Below are positions 1 to 6,874 of a stretch of 10,489 nucleotides of DNA, piece by piece. How positions within the stretch are numbered: position 1 is the first letter of the stretch; the number at the start of each line of letters is the position of its first letter. Source of the DNA: Acidobacteriota bacterium (GTDB lineage: Bacteria > Acidobacteriota > Blastocatellia > Pyrinomonadales > Pyrinomonadaceae); NCBI GenBank assembly GCA_003222855.1, contig QHXH01000330.1, positions 1 to 10,489 of the forward strand, given 5' to 3'. Under the pieces are notes generated by a model, which saw only the letters and a list, made by a program, of their open reading frames with translations, made no database searches and was not told the DNA's origin. The position numbers and the translations under genes were made by a program.

Positions 1-170
1 GCTGCTTTCACGGCGCCCACTTCACCGCGTACGATCGCAGTCACCAAACCCGCGTCAATCTTTTCCCAACCGACCAGCACGACGTTTGCCGATTTCACGG
101 CGGCGTCGGCCGCTTCAATCATCGCGACCAATCCGCGGCATTCAATTAGTCCGAGTGCTTCACGTTCCAT
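1..170 (-). CDS. BMC-H shell protein (EutM/PduA/CcmK-like), 3' end outside window
   Basis: Hexameric bacterial microcompartment shell protein; BMC-H hexamers tile the facets, and their central pores are thought to pass small metabolites. The visible 56 residues begin [20 protein letters not shown] and continue through the usual BMC fold features: an alternating hydrophobic strand, the [11 protein letters not shown] helix, and the [10 protein letters not shown] segment. The pore loop reads EKIDAGL, with Asp where many homologues have Gly (KIGSG/KIGAG). The ATG at 168-170 shares one base with the TAA stop of the upstream Doc gene (TAATG), so the two are probably translationally coupled. The C-terminal third lies beyond the window edge. 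A near-identical copy of its first 20 or so codons lies at 815-886. Family assignment is secure; the compartment's substrate cannot be told from this protein. Confidence 0.95.
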   Translation of the reverse strand, partial: MEREALGLIECRGLVAMIEAADAAVKSANVVLVGWEKIDAGLVTAIVRGEVGAVKA

Positions 171-547
171 TATTTGCTCCTGGTCGATGCTCGAAGCTCT
201 TTCTCCACGCCATCACGAGTGAGATCGCCCGTTGCTATGTTCAGAAATAGTTGCGCCAATTCGTCGTCAGTCATTGTTAATTCTCTTCCGTTACTTTCGA
301 GAAATGTTTCTGTAATCGCGGCGGCGATGCGTTTGTTGCCATCGATGAATGCGTGCGCTTGAGTCAAATGAAAGGCGTAAGTCGCGGCACACGTAATCAG
401 ATCGGCGTTCTCATAATTGTAACGGTTCTCGGCGGCTGCGAGTGCAGACTCAAGCTAGCCCTGATCTCTCAGGCCGCCGCTTCCGCCGGTTTCTTCGATT
501 AGCCGGGCGTGTATTGTCAGCACATCCAATTTGTCGGGAAATCTCAT
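170..547 (-). pseudogene. doc: Doc/Fic-fold toxin, interrupted by in-frame TAG
   Basis: Toxin partner of a Phd/Doc-like module. In phage P1, Doc uses a Fic fold to phosphorylate EF-Tu and stop translation. Reading from the ATG at 545-547 gives MRFPDKLDVLTIHARLIEE, then TGGSGGLRDQG, a TAG stop at 455-457, and LESALAAAENRYNYENADL. It continues through the Fic motif HAFIDGNKR and ends [14 protein letters not shown]. Ignoring the TAG, the reading frame has 125 sense or nonsense codons, about the size of Doc proteins, and the sequence on both sides matches the family pattern (GGLRDxGxLESAL). The lesion is therefore a single nonsense codon in an otherwise intact gene. A change of TTG (Leu) to TAG would explain it. 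It starts 17 bases after the antitoxin stop, with GGGAAT upstream as a possible ribosome site. The protein is probably inactive unless the stop is suppressed or is a sequence error. Confidence 0.85.
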
Positions 548-564
548 ACGACCATTCCCGACAG

Positions 565-801
565 TTAGCGTGGTCCCTCCGCCAATTGGTCGTATGCTTG
601 GCGACGTTTCTTAAGTATTGATTCGAACAGCTCAACAAAGCTGCGCGAACGCTGGGCTTCACTTACAGAACGGATTACCAGCGCCCGTCCGACTATCTCG
701 ATATCCAATTCATCGCCAGTGCTAACGCCCAACGCGTCAACCGCTTCGGGTGGCAACGAAACTGAAGCGGCATCATCGAGAGTTGTCATTCTTTTCGACA
801 T
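565..801 (-). CDS. AbrB/MazE-like antitoxin of the Doc module
   Basis: Small DNA-binding antitoxin of the SpoVT/AbrB swapped-hairpin type, expected to bind its own promoter and neutralise the Doc toxin encoded just downstream. The 78-residue protein begins MSKRMTTLDDAASVSLPPEA, and residues 5-46 have the typical pattern of this fold (SLPPEAVDALGVSTGDELDI, then a beta strand with ALVIRSV). The C-terminal part, SFVELFESILKKRRQAYDQL, is a helix that would wrap the toxin. The ATG at 799-801 was chosen because AAGAGG lies 9 bases upstream; an ATG four codons later is possible. A longer reading with 12 more residues runs into the stop and Shine-Dalgarno zone of the BMC-H remnant and is less likely. 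Antitoxin-before-toxin order is canonical. Confidence 0.85.
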   Translation of the reverse strand: MSKRMTTLDDAASVSLPPEAVDALGVSTGDELDIEIVGRALVIRSVSEAQRSRSFVELFESILKKRRQAYDQLAEGPR

Positions 802-814
802 AGTGCAAAACCTC

Positions 815-886
815 TTAGTCTGCGTCGGCAGCTTCAATCATCGCCACCAGTCCGCGACATTCAATTAGTCCGAGTGCTTCCTGCAT
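815..886 (-). pseudogene. Truncated BMC-H gene (first 22 codons)
   Basis: The ATG at 884-886 opens a 23-residue reading frame beginning [19 protein letters not shown] and ending ADAD, then a TAA stop. Residues 3-22 are identical to residues 4-23 of the BMC-H protein at the left edge. At the DNA level 55 of 59 bases match (822-880 against 103-161), and all four differences are synonymous. A purine-rich AGAGG precedes the start, and the stop overlaps the Shine-Dalgarno of the antitoxin. It is best read as the 5' remnant of a second BMC-H gene whose rest was lost where the toxin-antitoxin module now stands. It may still be translated as a short peptide. Confidence 0.8.
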
Positions 887-901
887 TTTCGCCTCTCAAT
901 C

Positions 902-1495
902 TTATTTAGAAACAAGATTATACACTCGCTTGTCATCAGGGCGGTTCGCCGGGACAAAAATAGATCGGTCCATCGGGTCATTTTGAAAGACGAACCGGGT
1001 AGTCTGAGTCAAGGTCTTGCCGCCGGTTGAAAGCTTCCATTCTTCGATCAATTCGTATTGTACTATGTGACCTCCGGCAGTAAGACTAAGCATTGATCGT
1101 GTCACAATCTTATTTCCGTTCCAACGCGTCCTGGATTTTGTATTGGCCGGTTTCGGCGATTTCGGATCAGGACTGTTTGATAACCACGCGATTGTTGGAT
1201 TTATCTCGCCTCTTCCGTCTGTATAATATGTAAGTTCTCTCTCTTCAATCTGACCGTTGATATTGGTCGTGCGTCGAATTCGAAGCTCCGGGTCTGAATG
1301 CTTTATTTTTATTTCGTAGTTCGATGGAGAAGCACTGGAAGCTTTACCGACATTACTTCGGCTTTGGTCGAGCATCCACGTGCCGCTAAGGTCTGGAGTC
1401 GTTTGAGATTTGCTTCCCTGGGCGTTGATAGCAACGGCACAAACCATCAGCCCAAACACGACATACGCTGCGTTTTGGATTCTATTGGATCGCAC
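902..1495 (-). CDS. Secreted protein with DLSGTW motif, function unknown
   Basis: A 197-residue exported protein of unknown function. Residues 1-25 form a signal peptide: MRSNRIQ, then a hydrophobic core AAYVVFGLMVCAVAINA with likely cleavage after Ala. Residues 35-45 read DLSGTWMLDQS, a motif seen at the start of many small beta-rich, lipocalin-like secreted proteins in acidobacteria. The rest alternates beta-type segments such as IVTRSMLSLTAGGHIVQYEL and TLTQTTRFVFQNDP. The start is GTG at 1493-1495, only 4 bases after the UPF0210 stop. No good Shine-Dalgarno is visible, so coupled translation is likely, and the signal peptide supports this start. No catalytic motif is recognised. It is co-directional with the microcompartment genes, but a periplasmic protein has no obvious place in a cytosolic compartment. 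Confidence 0.8.
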   Translation of the reverse strand: MRSNRIQNAAYVVFGLMVCAVAINAQGSKSQTTPDLSGTWMLDQSRSNVGKASSASPSNYEIKIKHSDPELRIRRTTNINGQIEERELTYYTDGRGEINPTIAWLSNSPDPKSPKPANTKSRTRWNGNKIVTRSMLSLTAGGHIVQYELIEEWKLSTGGKTLTQTTRFVFQNDPMDRSIFVPANRPDDKRVYNLVSK

Positions 1496-1499
1496 GTGT

Positions 1500-2861
1500 C
1501 TAGTTTCTTAACGAATGCACCGGCGCGGGAATCCGGCCGCCGCGACGAATAAATTGATCAGATGAAAAACGGTTCACCGGCAAGATCGGCGCGTTGCCGA
1601 GTAAGCCGCCAAATTCAACCATCTCACCAACGTCCCGGCCAGGCACGGGAATGATGCGCACCGCCGTCGTCTTATTATTCATCACGCCAATTGCCATTTC
1701 GTCAGCAATGATGGCGGCGATTGTTTCCGCCGAGGTCGAGCCGGGCACTGCGACCATGTCGATGCCCACTGAACAGACGCTGGTCCATGCTTCCAATTTG
1801 TCCAGGCTGAGCGCGCCGACGCGCGCGGCTTCAATCATGCCGGCGTCTTCTGAAACAGGAATGAACGCGCCGCTCATGCCGCCGACCGAATTGCTGGCCA
1901 TCGCGCCGCCCTTCTTTACCGCATCAGTCAGCAATGCGAGCGCGGCCGTGGTGCCGTGAGTGCCGGCGCGCTCGAATCCCATTGCTTCAAGGATGTTCGC
2001 GACTGAATCTCCGGGTACAGGCGTGGGCGCCAGCGATAGATCGATGATGCCGAACGGAATTCCGAGACGACGCGCGGCTTCACGCCCGACCAGCTCGCCG
2101 GCCCGGGCAAGTTTGAATGAAAGTTTCTTGATCAGCTCAGCCAGTTCATGCAGCGGCAGATCACTTTCTGCATGTTGCACCGCGTGATTGACGACGCCCG
2201 GGCCGGACACGCCAACGTTCACCACGGCTTCCGGTTCGCCGATGCCGTGAAACGCCCCGGCCATGAACGGATTGTCCTCGACCGCATTTGCAAAGCAGAC
2301 AAACTTTGCGCAGGCAAGTCCGCCACGATCGCTGGTCCGTTCCGCCGCTTCTTTAATCAGCCGGCCGACGCGGGCGACCGCGTCCATGTTGATTCCGGCG
2401 CGCGTAGTCGCTGCATTAACCGACCCGCACAACGTTTCGGTTGACGCGAGCGCTTCCGGAATCGAGTCAAGAAATTCACTTTCATTTCGGGTGAAGCCTT
2501 TGTGAACCAGGGCTGAATAGCCACCCACGAAATCCACTCCAACCGACAGGGCAGCTTCATCAATTGCCCGGCCGAGATCGACCGGATTGCCGCGCGCGCC
2601 TTCAGTAAGAATGGAAACCGGAGTGACAGCGATGCGCTTGTTCGCGACGCGAATCCCAATTTCGTCGCCAATTTCATCAACCGTGCTGACCAGGCGCGAT
2701 GCGACCCGCTCGATCTTTTCGCGCACCCGTTGCCCGGTAGTCTCGATTGACTCAGTTGCGCAGTCGCGGAGGCTCAGGCCAAGCGTCACCGTGCGAATAT
2801 CGAGATGTTCCATCTCGGTCATGCGCACGGTTTGCAGGATCTCGGCTTGAGTGTATTCCAT
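1500..2861 (-). CDS. UPF0210 / DUF711 (PFL-like) family protein
   Basis: A 453-residue cytosolic protein of the UPF0210 (DUF711) family, which has a pyruvate-formate-lyase-like fold but no established reaction. It begins [20 protein letters not shown] and [11 protein letters not shown], as family members do. Later Gly-rich conserved blocks include [55 protein letters not shown] and [10 protein letters not shown]. Length is full for the family. ATG at 2859-2861 was preferred over an upstream GTG at 2871-2873, because that GTG lies inside a palindromic intergenic repeat. In Firmicutes such as Streptococcus this gene stands next to a UPF0237 ACT-domain gene. Here the same partner is two genes upstream (3621-4097), so the pair is preserved inside a microcompartment operon. 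Recognition is from remembered family sequences; function is open. Confidence 0.9.
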   Translation of the reverse strand: MEYTQAEILQTVRMTEMEHLDIRTVTLGLSLRDCATESIETTGQRVREKIERVASRLVSTVDEIGDEIGIRVANKRIAVTPVSILTEGARGNPVDLGRAIDEAALSVGVDFVGGYSALVHKGFTRNESEFLDSIPEALASTETLCGSVNAATTRAGINMDAVARVGRLIKEAAERTSDRGGLACAKFVCFANAVEDNPFMAGAFHGIGEPEAVVNVGVSGPGVVNHAVQHAESDLPLHELAELIKKLSFKLARAGELVGREAARRLGIPFGIIDLSLAPTPVPGDSVANILEAMGFERAGTHGTTAALALLTDAVKKGGAMASNSVGGMSGAFIPVSEDAGMIEAARVGALSLDKLEAWTSVCSVGIDMVAVPGSTSAETIAAIIADEMAIGVMNNKTTAVRIIPVPGRDVGEMVEFGGLLGNAPILPVNRFSSDQFIRRGGRIPAPVHSLRN

Positions 2862-2867
2862 CAGGAT

Positions 2868-2955
2868 TGCCACAGAGGCACAGAGACACGGAGAAAAAGA
2901 GATGGAAGACTACTGATAGGTCTCTCTATCTCTGTGTCTCGGTGTCTCTGTGGCA
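2868..2955. repeat. Palindromic intergenic element 1 (CACAGAG words)
   Basis: Two 35-base arms (2868-2902 and 2921-2955) are inverted copies of each other with 5 mismatches, separated by an 18-base loop. The arms are built from repeated CACAGAG/GACAC words. It fills the gap between the zinc-ribbon gene and the UPF0210 gene and would form a long hairpin in the operon transcript. Same word family as the element at 4112-4196. Confidence 0.85.
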
Positions 2956-2966
2956 TCTTGAATTTT

Positions 2967-3521
2967 CTAGCCCATCACTTTGCTGAGGACGAGCAGGAGG
3001 ACAAAGACGACAAACAGTCCTAACGCAACCAGGACAAATCGCAGGCTCGGATCGTAGTGAGCTTCCTCGAGCATGACACTCGAGACGTGATGAATCTTTT
3101 CCACACGCTTAACGTTATCTTCGATAGCACCGCGCGCAACGTTCGACGCACGGTGCAACGTTTCACGAGTTCGCTCGCGCGCGCCATGCCGCGGCGCTTT
3201 AGAAGGATCAATCGTGGGCCGCGCGACTTCGTCCGTGCCGAGTTTCGGAGTTTCGTCTTTAGGCAGTTTGTCACCCTGAGGCTGAGCGTTTCCTACATCA
3301 GGAGCGGCAGCAGATTCGGCCGCGGCGTCTTCCGCGCGGGATACGACTGGCTGAGCTTGAATCTCATTTGTCTCGGGTGATTCCTCGGTCACGATACTTG
3401 CCTCATGTGAGCCCTCAGTCACCAGCGGCTTTCCGCACTCGGGACAGAACAAGTCCCGTTCGCCAAAGTCACGAATCGATACGCCGCAGGCAGGACAGCG
3501 ATGAGAGATTTCAGGAACCAT
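2967..3521 (-). CDS. Zinc-ribbon, C-terminal transmembrane protein, unknown function
   Basis: A 184-residue protein with a zinc-ribbon at the N-terminus and one membrane helix at the C-terminus. The ribbon is C9-P-A-C12 and C26-P-E-C29, a zinc-binding CxxC pair with 13 residues between. Residues 35-110 are low-complexity, rich in Glu, Ala and Pro. Residues 112-158 look like an amphipathic helix (RERTRETLHRASNVARGAIE, then NVKRVEKIHHVSSVMLEEA). Residues 161-183 are a strong hydrophobic segment (FVLVALGLFVVFVLLLVLS) followed only by KVMG, so this is a tail-anchored topology with the ribbon probably cytosolic. The ATG at 3519-3521 lacks a clear Shine-Dalgarno. It sits between two gene partners of the UPF0237/UPF0210 pair. 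A membrane tether or a regulator are both possible; neither is shown. Confidence 0.8.
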   Translation of the reverse strand: MVPEISHRCPACGVSIRDFGERDLFCPECGKPLVTEGSHEASIVTEESPETNEIQAQPVVSRAEDAAAESAAAPDVGNAQPQGDKLPKDETPKLGTDEVARPTIDPSKAPRHGARERTRETLHRASNVARGAIEDNVKRVEKIHHVSSVMLEEAHYDPSLRFVLVALGLFVVFVLLLVLSKVMG

Positions 3522-3533
3522 TACTCATTTTCG

Positions 3534-3618
3534 ATTGCCAATTTCCGATTGCCGATTTGAAAAGCACAAGTTTAACCACAAGCACTCGCTTCATAATCGG
3601 CAATCGAAAATCGGCAAT
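3534..3618. repeat. Palindromic intergenic element 2 (GATTGCC words)
   Basis: Arms 3534-3557 and 3595-3618 (24 bases each) are inverted copies with 2 mismatches, separated by 37 bases. They are made of repeated ATTGCCGATTT units. It lies between the ACT gene and the zinc-ribbon gene, its right arm ending 2 bases from the ACT stop codon. Same family as the element at 6397-6470. Confidence 0.85.
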
Positions 3619-3620
3619 AT

Positions 3621-4097
3621 CTAGATTCGATGCATCGCATTGAACAGGTCTTCGCGTTGCGCATAAATGTGCACCCCGAGTTTCTCGCCTTCGCTGCGCA
3701 AGCGATTCTTCAAATCGGCGACTGACAATTGCGCGCGCGCGGCGTTAGCAATAATCACCATCGCAAATTTTTCTTGCACGACCGTCTGATTGATATCGAT
3801 GATGCTGCATTGCGCTTCCGACAGGATCTCCGCAACGCCTGCGACTATGCCGGGATGGTCAACGCCGAAAACTGAAATGACGATGCGATTAGCCGAGCCC
3901 TCCTGCGCGGCTGAATCGGCGAATGTCGCGCGTGCCTGCGCCGGGGTTGATGGCCCGGAACCGTTCTTACCAATCGCCGGTTCGACGGCTCGATAAATAT
4001 CAGTCACCAACTGCTCGACCGTGGTCTCGTCCGCGGCTGCACCCAACCGGTCATAGATCGCCCGAGTAATCCGATAAATTAATTCTTCATTCGCCAT
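3621..4097 (-). CDS. UPF0237-type ACT-domain protein with N-terminal helical extension
   Basis: A 158-residue protein. Residues 71-158 are an ACT domain of the UPF0237 type: RIVISVFGVDHPGIVAGVAE, then SIIDINQTVVQEKFAMVII, and the family-typical ending EDLFNAMHRI. UPF0237 proteins are usually only about 90 residues and are thought to sense small ligands such as amino acids. The extra 70 residues here begin MANEELIYRITRAIYDRLGA, an amphipathic helix, followed by a second helix (TTVEQLVTDIYRAVEP) and a Gly/Ser/Pro/Ala-rich linker. Helix plus flexible linker is the layout of encapsulation peptides that load cargo into microcompartments, so this may be a lumenal or shell-bound regulator; that is inference. 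ATG at 4095-4097 was chosen over a TTG at 4118 that falls inside a palindromic repeat. AGGA lies close upstream. It pairs with the UPF0210 gene downstream. Confidence 0.85.
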   Translation of the reverse strand: MANEELIYRITRAIYDRLGAAADETTVEQLVTDIYRAVEPAIGKNGSGPSTPAQARATFADSAAQEGSANRIVISVFGVDHPGIVAGVAEILSEAQCSIIDINQTVVQEKFAMVIIANAARAQLSVADLKNRLRSEGEKLGVHIYAQREDLFNAMHRI

Positions 4098-4111
4098 TCC
4101 TGGTTTCAATA

Positions 4112-4196
4112 GCCACAAAAAGGCACCAGAGGCACAAGAAAAATCAGCGATGCGAAAATAGCTCTATCTCTTGCGCCTTTTGTGCCTTTTTGTGGC
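4112..4196. repeat. Palindromic intergenic element 3 (GCCACAAAAAGGCAC words)
   Basis: Arms 4112-4138 and 4170-4196 (27 bases each) are inverted copies with 3 mismatches, separated by 31 bases. The element lies between the EutN-like gene and the ACT gene. Its words (GCCACAAAAAGGCAC) resemble those of element 1 at 2868-2955. Confidence 0.85.
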
Positions 4197-4207
4197 CAAT
4201 TCTCGTT

Positions 4208-4537
4208 CTACCGCCGGCCGTTGTCGTGTCCGAGTGAGCGAGCTGCTTCGCGTAGTTCTTCCGATTTGGTATCGGTAAGATCGACGCGATCGACGATGCC
4301 GACGACCGCAGCCTCGATCGACATGTCCTGATTTCCGATTGCTGTGCGCGCGGCCTTGCCGTAAGCGCACATCACCGTCTCGCCCGCGCCGGCTCCCAAA
4401 CGATCTGCGACCACCACGACATTTTTCGTTGGCTCACGATCCAGGTCGTACGGATGGACGATCAGAAAGCGCACCCCTTCGAGATCGGGTGTCTTCTTGG
4501 TTGACCAAACTGTGCCGACGACTTTGCCTAAGAACAT
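4208..4537 (-). CDS. EutN/CcmL-type BMC-P pentameric vertex protein
   Basis: Pentameric shell protein that caps the twelve vertices of a microcompartment. The 109-residue product starts MFLGKVVGTVWSTKKTPDLE, the N-terminal strand and loop typical of EutN/CcmL. It continues with FLIVHPYDLD, VVVVADRLGAGAGETVMCAYG and SIEAAVVGIVDRVDL, which are the conserved core strands and the GxGxGE-like turn of the family. Length is slightly above the usual 85-100 residues because of a charged tail ending SLGHDNGRR. No clear Shine-Dalgarno is visible before the ATG at 4535-4537; the upstream sequence is part of palindromic element 4. Its position directly after the aldehyde dehydrogenase is common in microcompartment loci. 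Identification is secure. Confidence 0.95.
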   Translation of the reverse strand: MFLGKVVGTVWSTKKTPDLEGVRFLIVHPYDLDREPTKNVVVVADRLGAGAGETVMCAYGKAARTAIGNQDMSIEAAVVGIVDRVDLTDTKSEELREAARSLGHDNGRR

Positions 4538-4540
4538 TGT

Positions 4541-4625
4541 ATTTAGATTTTAGAGCTTGGTTTTTTGTTTCTTGTCATTAGCGGCGGCCCGTTCAATTCA
4601 GAGTACTAAGCTCTAAGCCCTAAAA
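4541..4625. repeat. Palindromic intergenic element 4 (TTTAGAGCTT words)
   Basis: Arms 4541-4560 and 4606-4625 (20 bases each) are inverted copies with 5 mismatches; the best-matching core is TTAGAGCTT. It occupies the gap between the aldehyde dehydrogenase and EutN-like genes, and the right arm contains the dehydrogenase stop codon at 4620-4622. It is weaker than the other elements and belongs to a different word family. Confidence 0.65.
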
Positions 4626-6386
4626 TCCCGCCTTGGCGAATACTTCCGCGGGATCGCCGATGTCGCGAGCCGACGGCGTTATGATTGTCTTTGGACCGAC
4701 GTAAATCTTTTCACCTTTTTGAATCGCCCGCTTCACATCGTCTTCGCTGACAAACTCAGCCGCAGCGTGTCCATTTGATGAGGCCGCACTTGCCGGCGGT
4801 CTTGCGCTCCCGCCATTGCCTGGGGCACTTGGCTCTTGATCGGTTCTCTGCGGCGGCGGAGTGGGCAAAGGCGCTGCCTCGGGCTGACGATTCGCGAGAA
4901 AGCGATCGACTATCGCGGCGATCTCCTGACGGCTTACTTTTGGAGCCGCTGACGACTGAACCATGGCGGGCGCACTGGTCGCGATTGGTGTTCGCGACAT
5001 GGTCGCCGGTTGGGCTGTAGCCGCCGGACGCTTGCTGGCGACCGGGCGCGTTTCAAAAGCCACCCGCTTGATGTCCATCAAGTGCAACGGAGAGACATTG
5101 TCCGAAGTCACGTTGCCGCCCCACGATCCACAGCCAAGTGTCATAGACGGCGGCAGCGCTGTCGAGAAACCGATCGCTCCATGCGTCGTTGGCGTATTGA
5201 CGGTGATGCGTGACGCCGGCATCTCGGCGCCATATCGAATAGCTGCCTCGCGCGATCGCGTATGAATGCCTGCGGTGTGGCCCATGCCGCCGTAATGAAG
5301 TACTTCGTTGCAGCGGGCCGCCCCACGCTCGAGTCCATCTTCGACATAGAAAGCGAGAATCGGCGACAGCTTTTCCATCGACAAGGGAAAATCGCGCCCA
5401 ACTCCGCCAACATCGGTCATCAAACATCGCGTTCCCGGCGGTGCTGTGATGCCGGCCATCCTGGTGATGACTTCGACGGACCTGCCGACGATCGCCGGAT
5501 TCAGACTGCGCTGAGGCGTGGCCACAATCTTCGCAAGTTGATCTGCTTCCGATTGATTTAGAAAGTGCGCTCCCTGCAACTTGAATTGTTCGCGCACAGC
5601 CATTTCGATCGGCGCATCGACGACGATTGCCTGCTCTGAAGCGCAAATGGTTCCATTGTCAAAACACTTTCCGGTCAGGATGTCCTGCACGGCTTTCGGC
5701 ACCTCAGCCGATCGCTCGATAAATACCGGCACATTGCCTGGACCGACGCCGAATGCCGGCTTACCTGATGAGTAAGCCGCGCGCACTAAACCGATGCCTC
5801 CGGTCGCCAGAATAACGGCGGTCATCTTGTGCTTCATCAAAGCTTCGGTACCTTCGATGGTCGCTGTGGTCATGCACCCAATCGCATCGGCAGGCAATCC
5901 TTCTTTTACGCCCGCTTCGCGCATTACTTTCGCGGTTTCGTTGATGCAACGCGCGGCCGACGGGTGCGGTGAAAGCACGATCGCATTTCGTGATTTGATC
6001 GCGATTAGAATTTTGAAGATTGCGGTTGAAGTCGGATTAGTAGAAGGAACGATGCCGGCGACGACCCCACGCGGACTGGCGATTTCGACTACATCTTTAG
6101 TTTCAGAGACGACTCCGACGGTGCGCAGATTCTTGAAATAGTTCCAAACGATTTCGGCAGAGAATTGATTCTTTACCTGCTTGTCTTCGGGAATGCCATA
6201 ACCAGTTTCTTCCACGGCCAGCGCGGCGACGCGGGGTGATTCGCGCAGCGCGGCTTTTGCCATCGCTTCGCAGATGCGATCAATTTTCGCCTGATCGAAA
6301 CACGCGACTTCGGCTTGCGCCCGGTGAGCACCCTCAACCAGGTCGCGCGCTTGCTGCACCGAAATTAAATCTTTGTCGGCCGACAT
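4620..6386 (-). CDS. CoA-acylating aldehyde dehydrogenase (AdhE/EutE/PduP-like), BMC cargo, with long C-terminal tail
   Basis: Converts an aldehyde, NAD+ and CoA to acyl-CoA and NADH, the core reaction of most catabolic microcompartments. The 588-residue product has an aldehyde dehydrogenase domain at about 5-445: [15 protein letters not shown] (104-118), [13 protein letters not shown] (216-228) and the catalytic-cysteine motif [11 protein letters not shown], with Cys248. That motif is closest to the N-terminal domain of AdhE. Family enzymes usually end near residue 450-465. Here a Pro/Ala/Ser-rich linker (450-480) leads to an amphipathic helix [18 protein letters not shown] (483-500), resembling an encapsulation peptide. 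A second linker (501-542) leads to a conserved-looking end module, [20 protein letters not shown] and [11 protein letters not shown] (545-575). The ATG at 6384-6386 was chosen because GGAGGT sits 5 bases upstream; the longer reading runs into a palindrome. Enzyme class is secure, substrate unknown. Confidence 0.95.
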   Translation of the reverse strand: MSADKDLISVQQARDLVEGAHRAQAEVACFDQAKIDRICEAMAKAALRESPRVAALAVEETGYGIPEDKQVKNQFSAEIVWNYFKNLRTVGVVSETKDVVEIASPRGVVAGIVPSTNPTSTAIFKILIAIKSRNAIVLSPHPSAARCINETAKVMREAGVKEGLPADAIGCMTTATIEGTEALMKHKMTAVILATGGIGLVRAAYSSGKPAFGVGPGNVPVFIERSAEVPKAVQDILTGKCFDNGTICASEQAIVVDAPIEMAVREQFKLQGAHFLNQSEADQLAKIVATPQRSLNPAIVGRSVEVITRMAGITAPPGTRCLMTDVGGVGRDFPLSMEKLSPILAFYVEDGLERGAARCNEVLHYGGMGHTAGIHTRSREAAIRYGAEMPASRITVNTPTTHGAIGFSTALPPSMTLGCGSWGGNVTSDNVSPLHLMDIKRVAFETRPVASKRPAATAQPATMSRTPIATSAPAMVQSSAAPKVSRQEIAAIVDRFLANRQPEAAPLPTPPPQRTDQEPSAPGNGGSARPPASAASSNGHAAAEFVSEDDVKRAIQKGEKIYVGPKTIITPSARDIGDPAEVFAKAGF

Positions 6387-6396
6387 GGCTACCTCC

Positions 6397-6470
6397 ATTG
6401 CCAATTGCCGATTTCCAATTGCCAATTGAGCTACTGACTAATCGGCAATCGGCAATCGCAAATCGGCAAT
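6397..6470. repeat. Palindromic intergenic element 5 (ATTGCCGATT words)
   Basis: Arms 6397-6427 and 6440-6470 (31 bases each) are inverted copies with 6 mismatches around a 12-base loop. They consist of repeated ATTGCC(A/G)ATT units, the same family as element 2. The element fills the gap between the BMC-H gene at 6476-6874 and the aldehyde dehydrogenase, ending just before the dehydrogenase Shine-Dalgarno. Confidence 0.85.
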
Positions 6471-6475
6471 GTCAC

Positions 6476-6874
6476 TTACTTGGCTCGTTCTCTCGACGTT
6501 TCACGGGCGCTCAACGAACGGCCCGCGTCGCCCTGGCCTAACTGACCGCGTGCGCCGCCCGGTAACTGCGATTGATCATCCGGGCTGAAGCCAGTGCGGC
6601 CATTTACCGGTAACACGCGCTCAACTTCAGCATGCGGCCGCGGAATCACGTGCACACTGATCAGTTCACCGACCCGGCGCGCAGCCGCGGCGCCGGCATC
6701 AGTCGCCGCCTTTACTGCGCCCACGTCGCCACGCACGAATACTGTGACGTAACCGGCACCGATGTATTCTTTGCCGAGCAGCTGCACGTTTGCCGCTTTG
6801 ACCATTGCGTCCGCGGCTTCGACGGCGCCGACGAAACCTTTCGTTTCGACCATTCCGAGTGCTTCAAGGGGCAT
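6476..6874 (-). CDS. BMC-H shell protein with C-terminal extension
   Basis: First gene of the microcompartment operon in this window; a hexameric facet protein. Residues 1-86 are a standard BMC domain: [20 protein letters not shown], the [15 protein letters not shown] helix and strand, the pore loop EYIGAGY (36-42), [15 protein letters not shown], and [20 protein letters not shown]. Most BMC-H proteins stop near 90-100 residues. This one continues to 132 with a hydrophilic tail rich in Gly, Gln, Ser and Arg, ending [13 protein letters not shown]. Start ATG at 6872-6874 has GAGGA about 9 bases upstream and a second GGAG adjoining it. It differs clearly from the BMC-H gene at the left edge (pore loop GAG here, DAG there), so the shell uses at least two BMC-H paralogues. 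Confidence 0.95.
   Translation of the reverse strand: MPLEALGMVETKGFVGAVEAADAMVKAANVQLLGKEYIGAGYVTVFVRGDVGAVKAATDAGAAAARRVGELISVHVIPRPHAEVERVLPVNGRTGFSPDDQSQLPGGARGQLGQGDAGRSLSARETSRERAK

Noticed and set aside
1594..1959. Plus-strand frame opposite the UPF0210 gene
   Set aside because: Shadow of a GC-rich coding region; no family pattern and no ribosome site.
2862..2873. Upstream GTG start for the UPF0210 protein
   Set aside because: It adds only four residues and lies within a palindromic repeat; ATG 2859-2861 fits the family N-terminus better.
5053..5646. Long minus-strand frame inside the aldehyde dehydrogenase gene
   Set aside because: Out-of-frame shadow with biased, motif-free composition; the real frame carries the conserved enzyme motifs.
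2862..6475. CRISPR-like repeats in the operon gaps
   Set aside because: The repeated words form one inverted repeat per gap, not regularly spaced direct repeats with unique spacers, and there are no cas genes.
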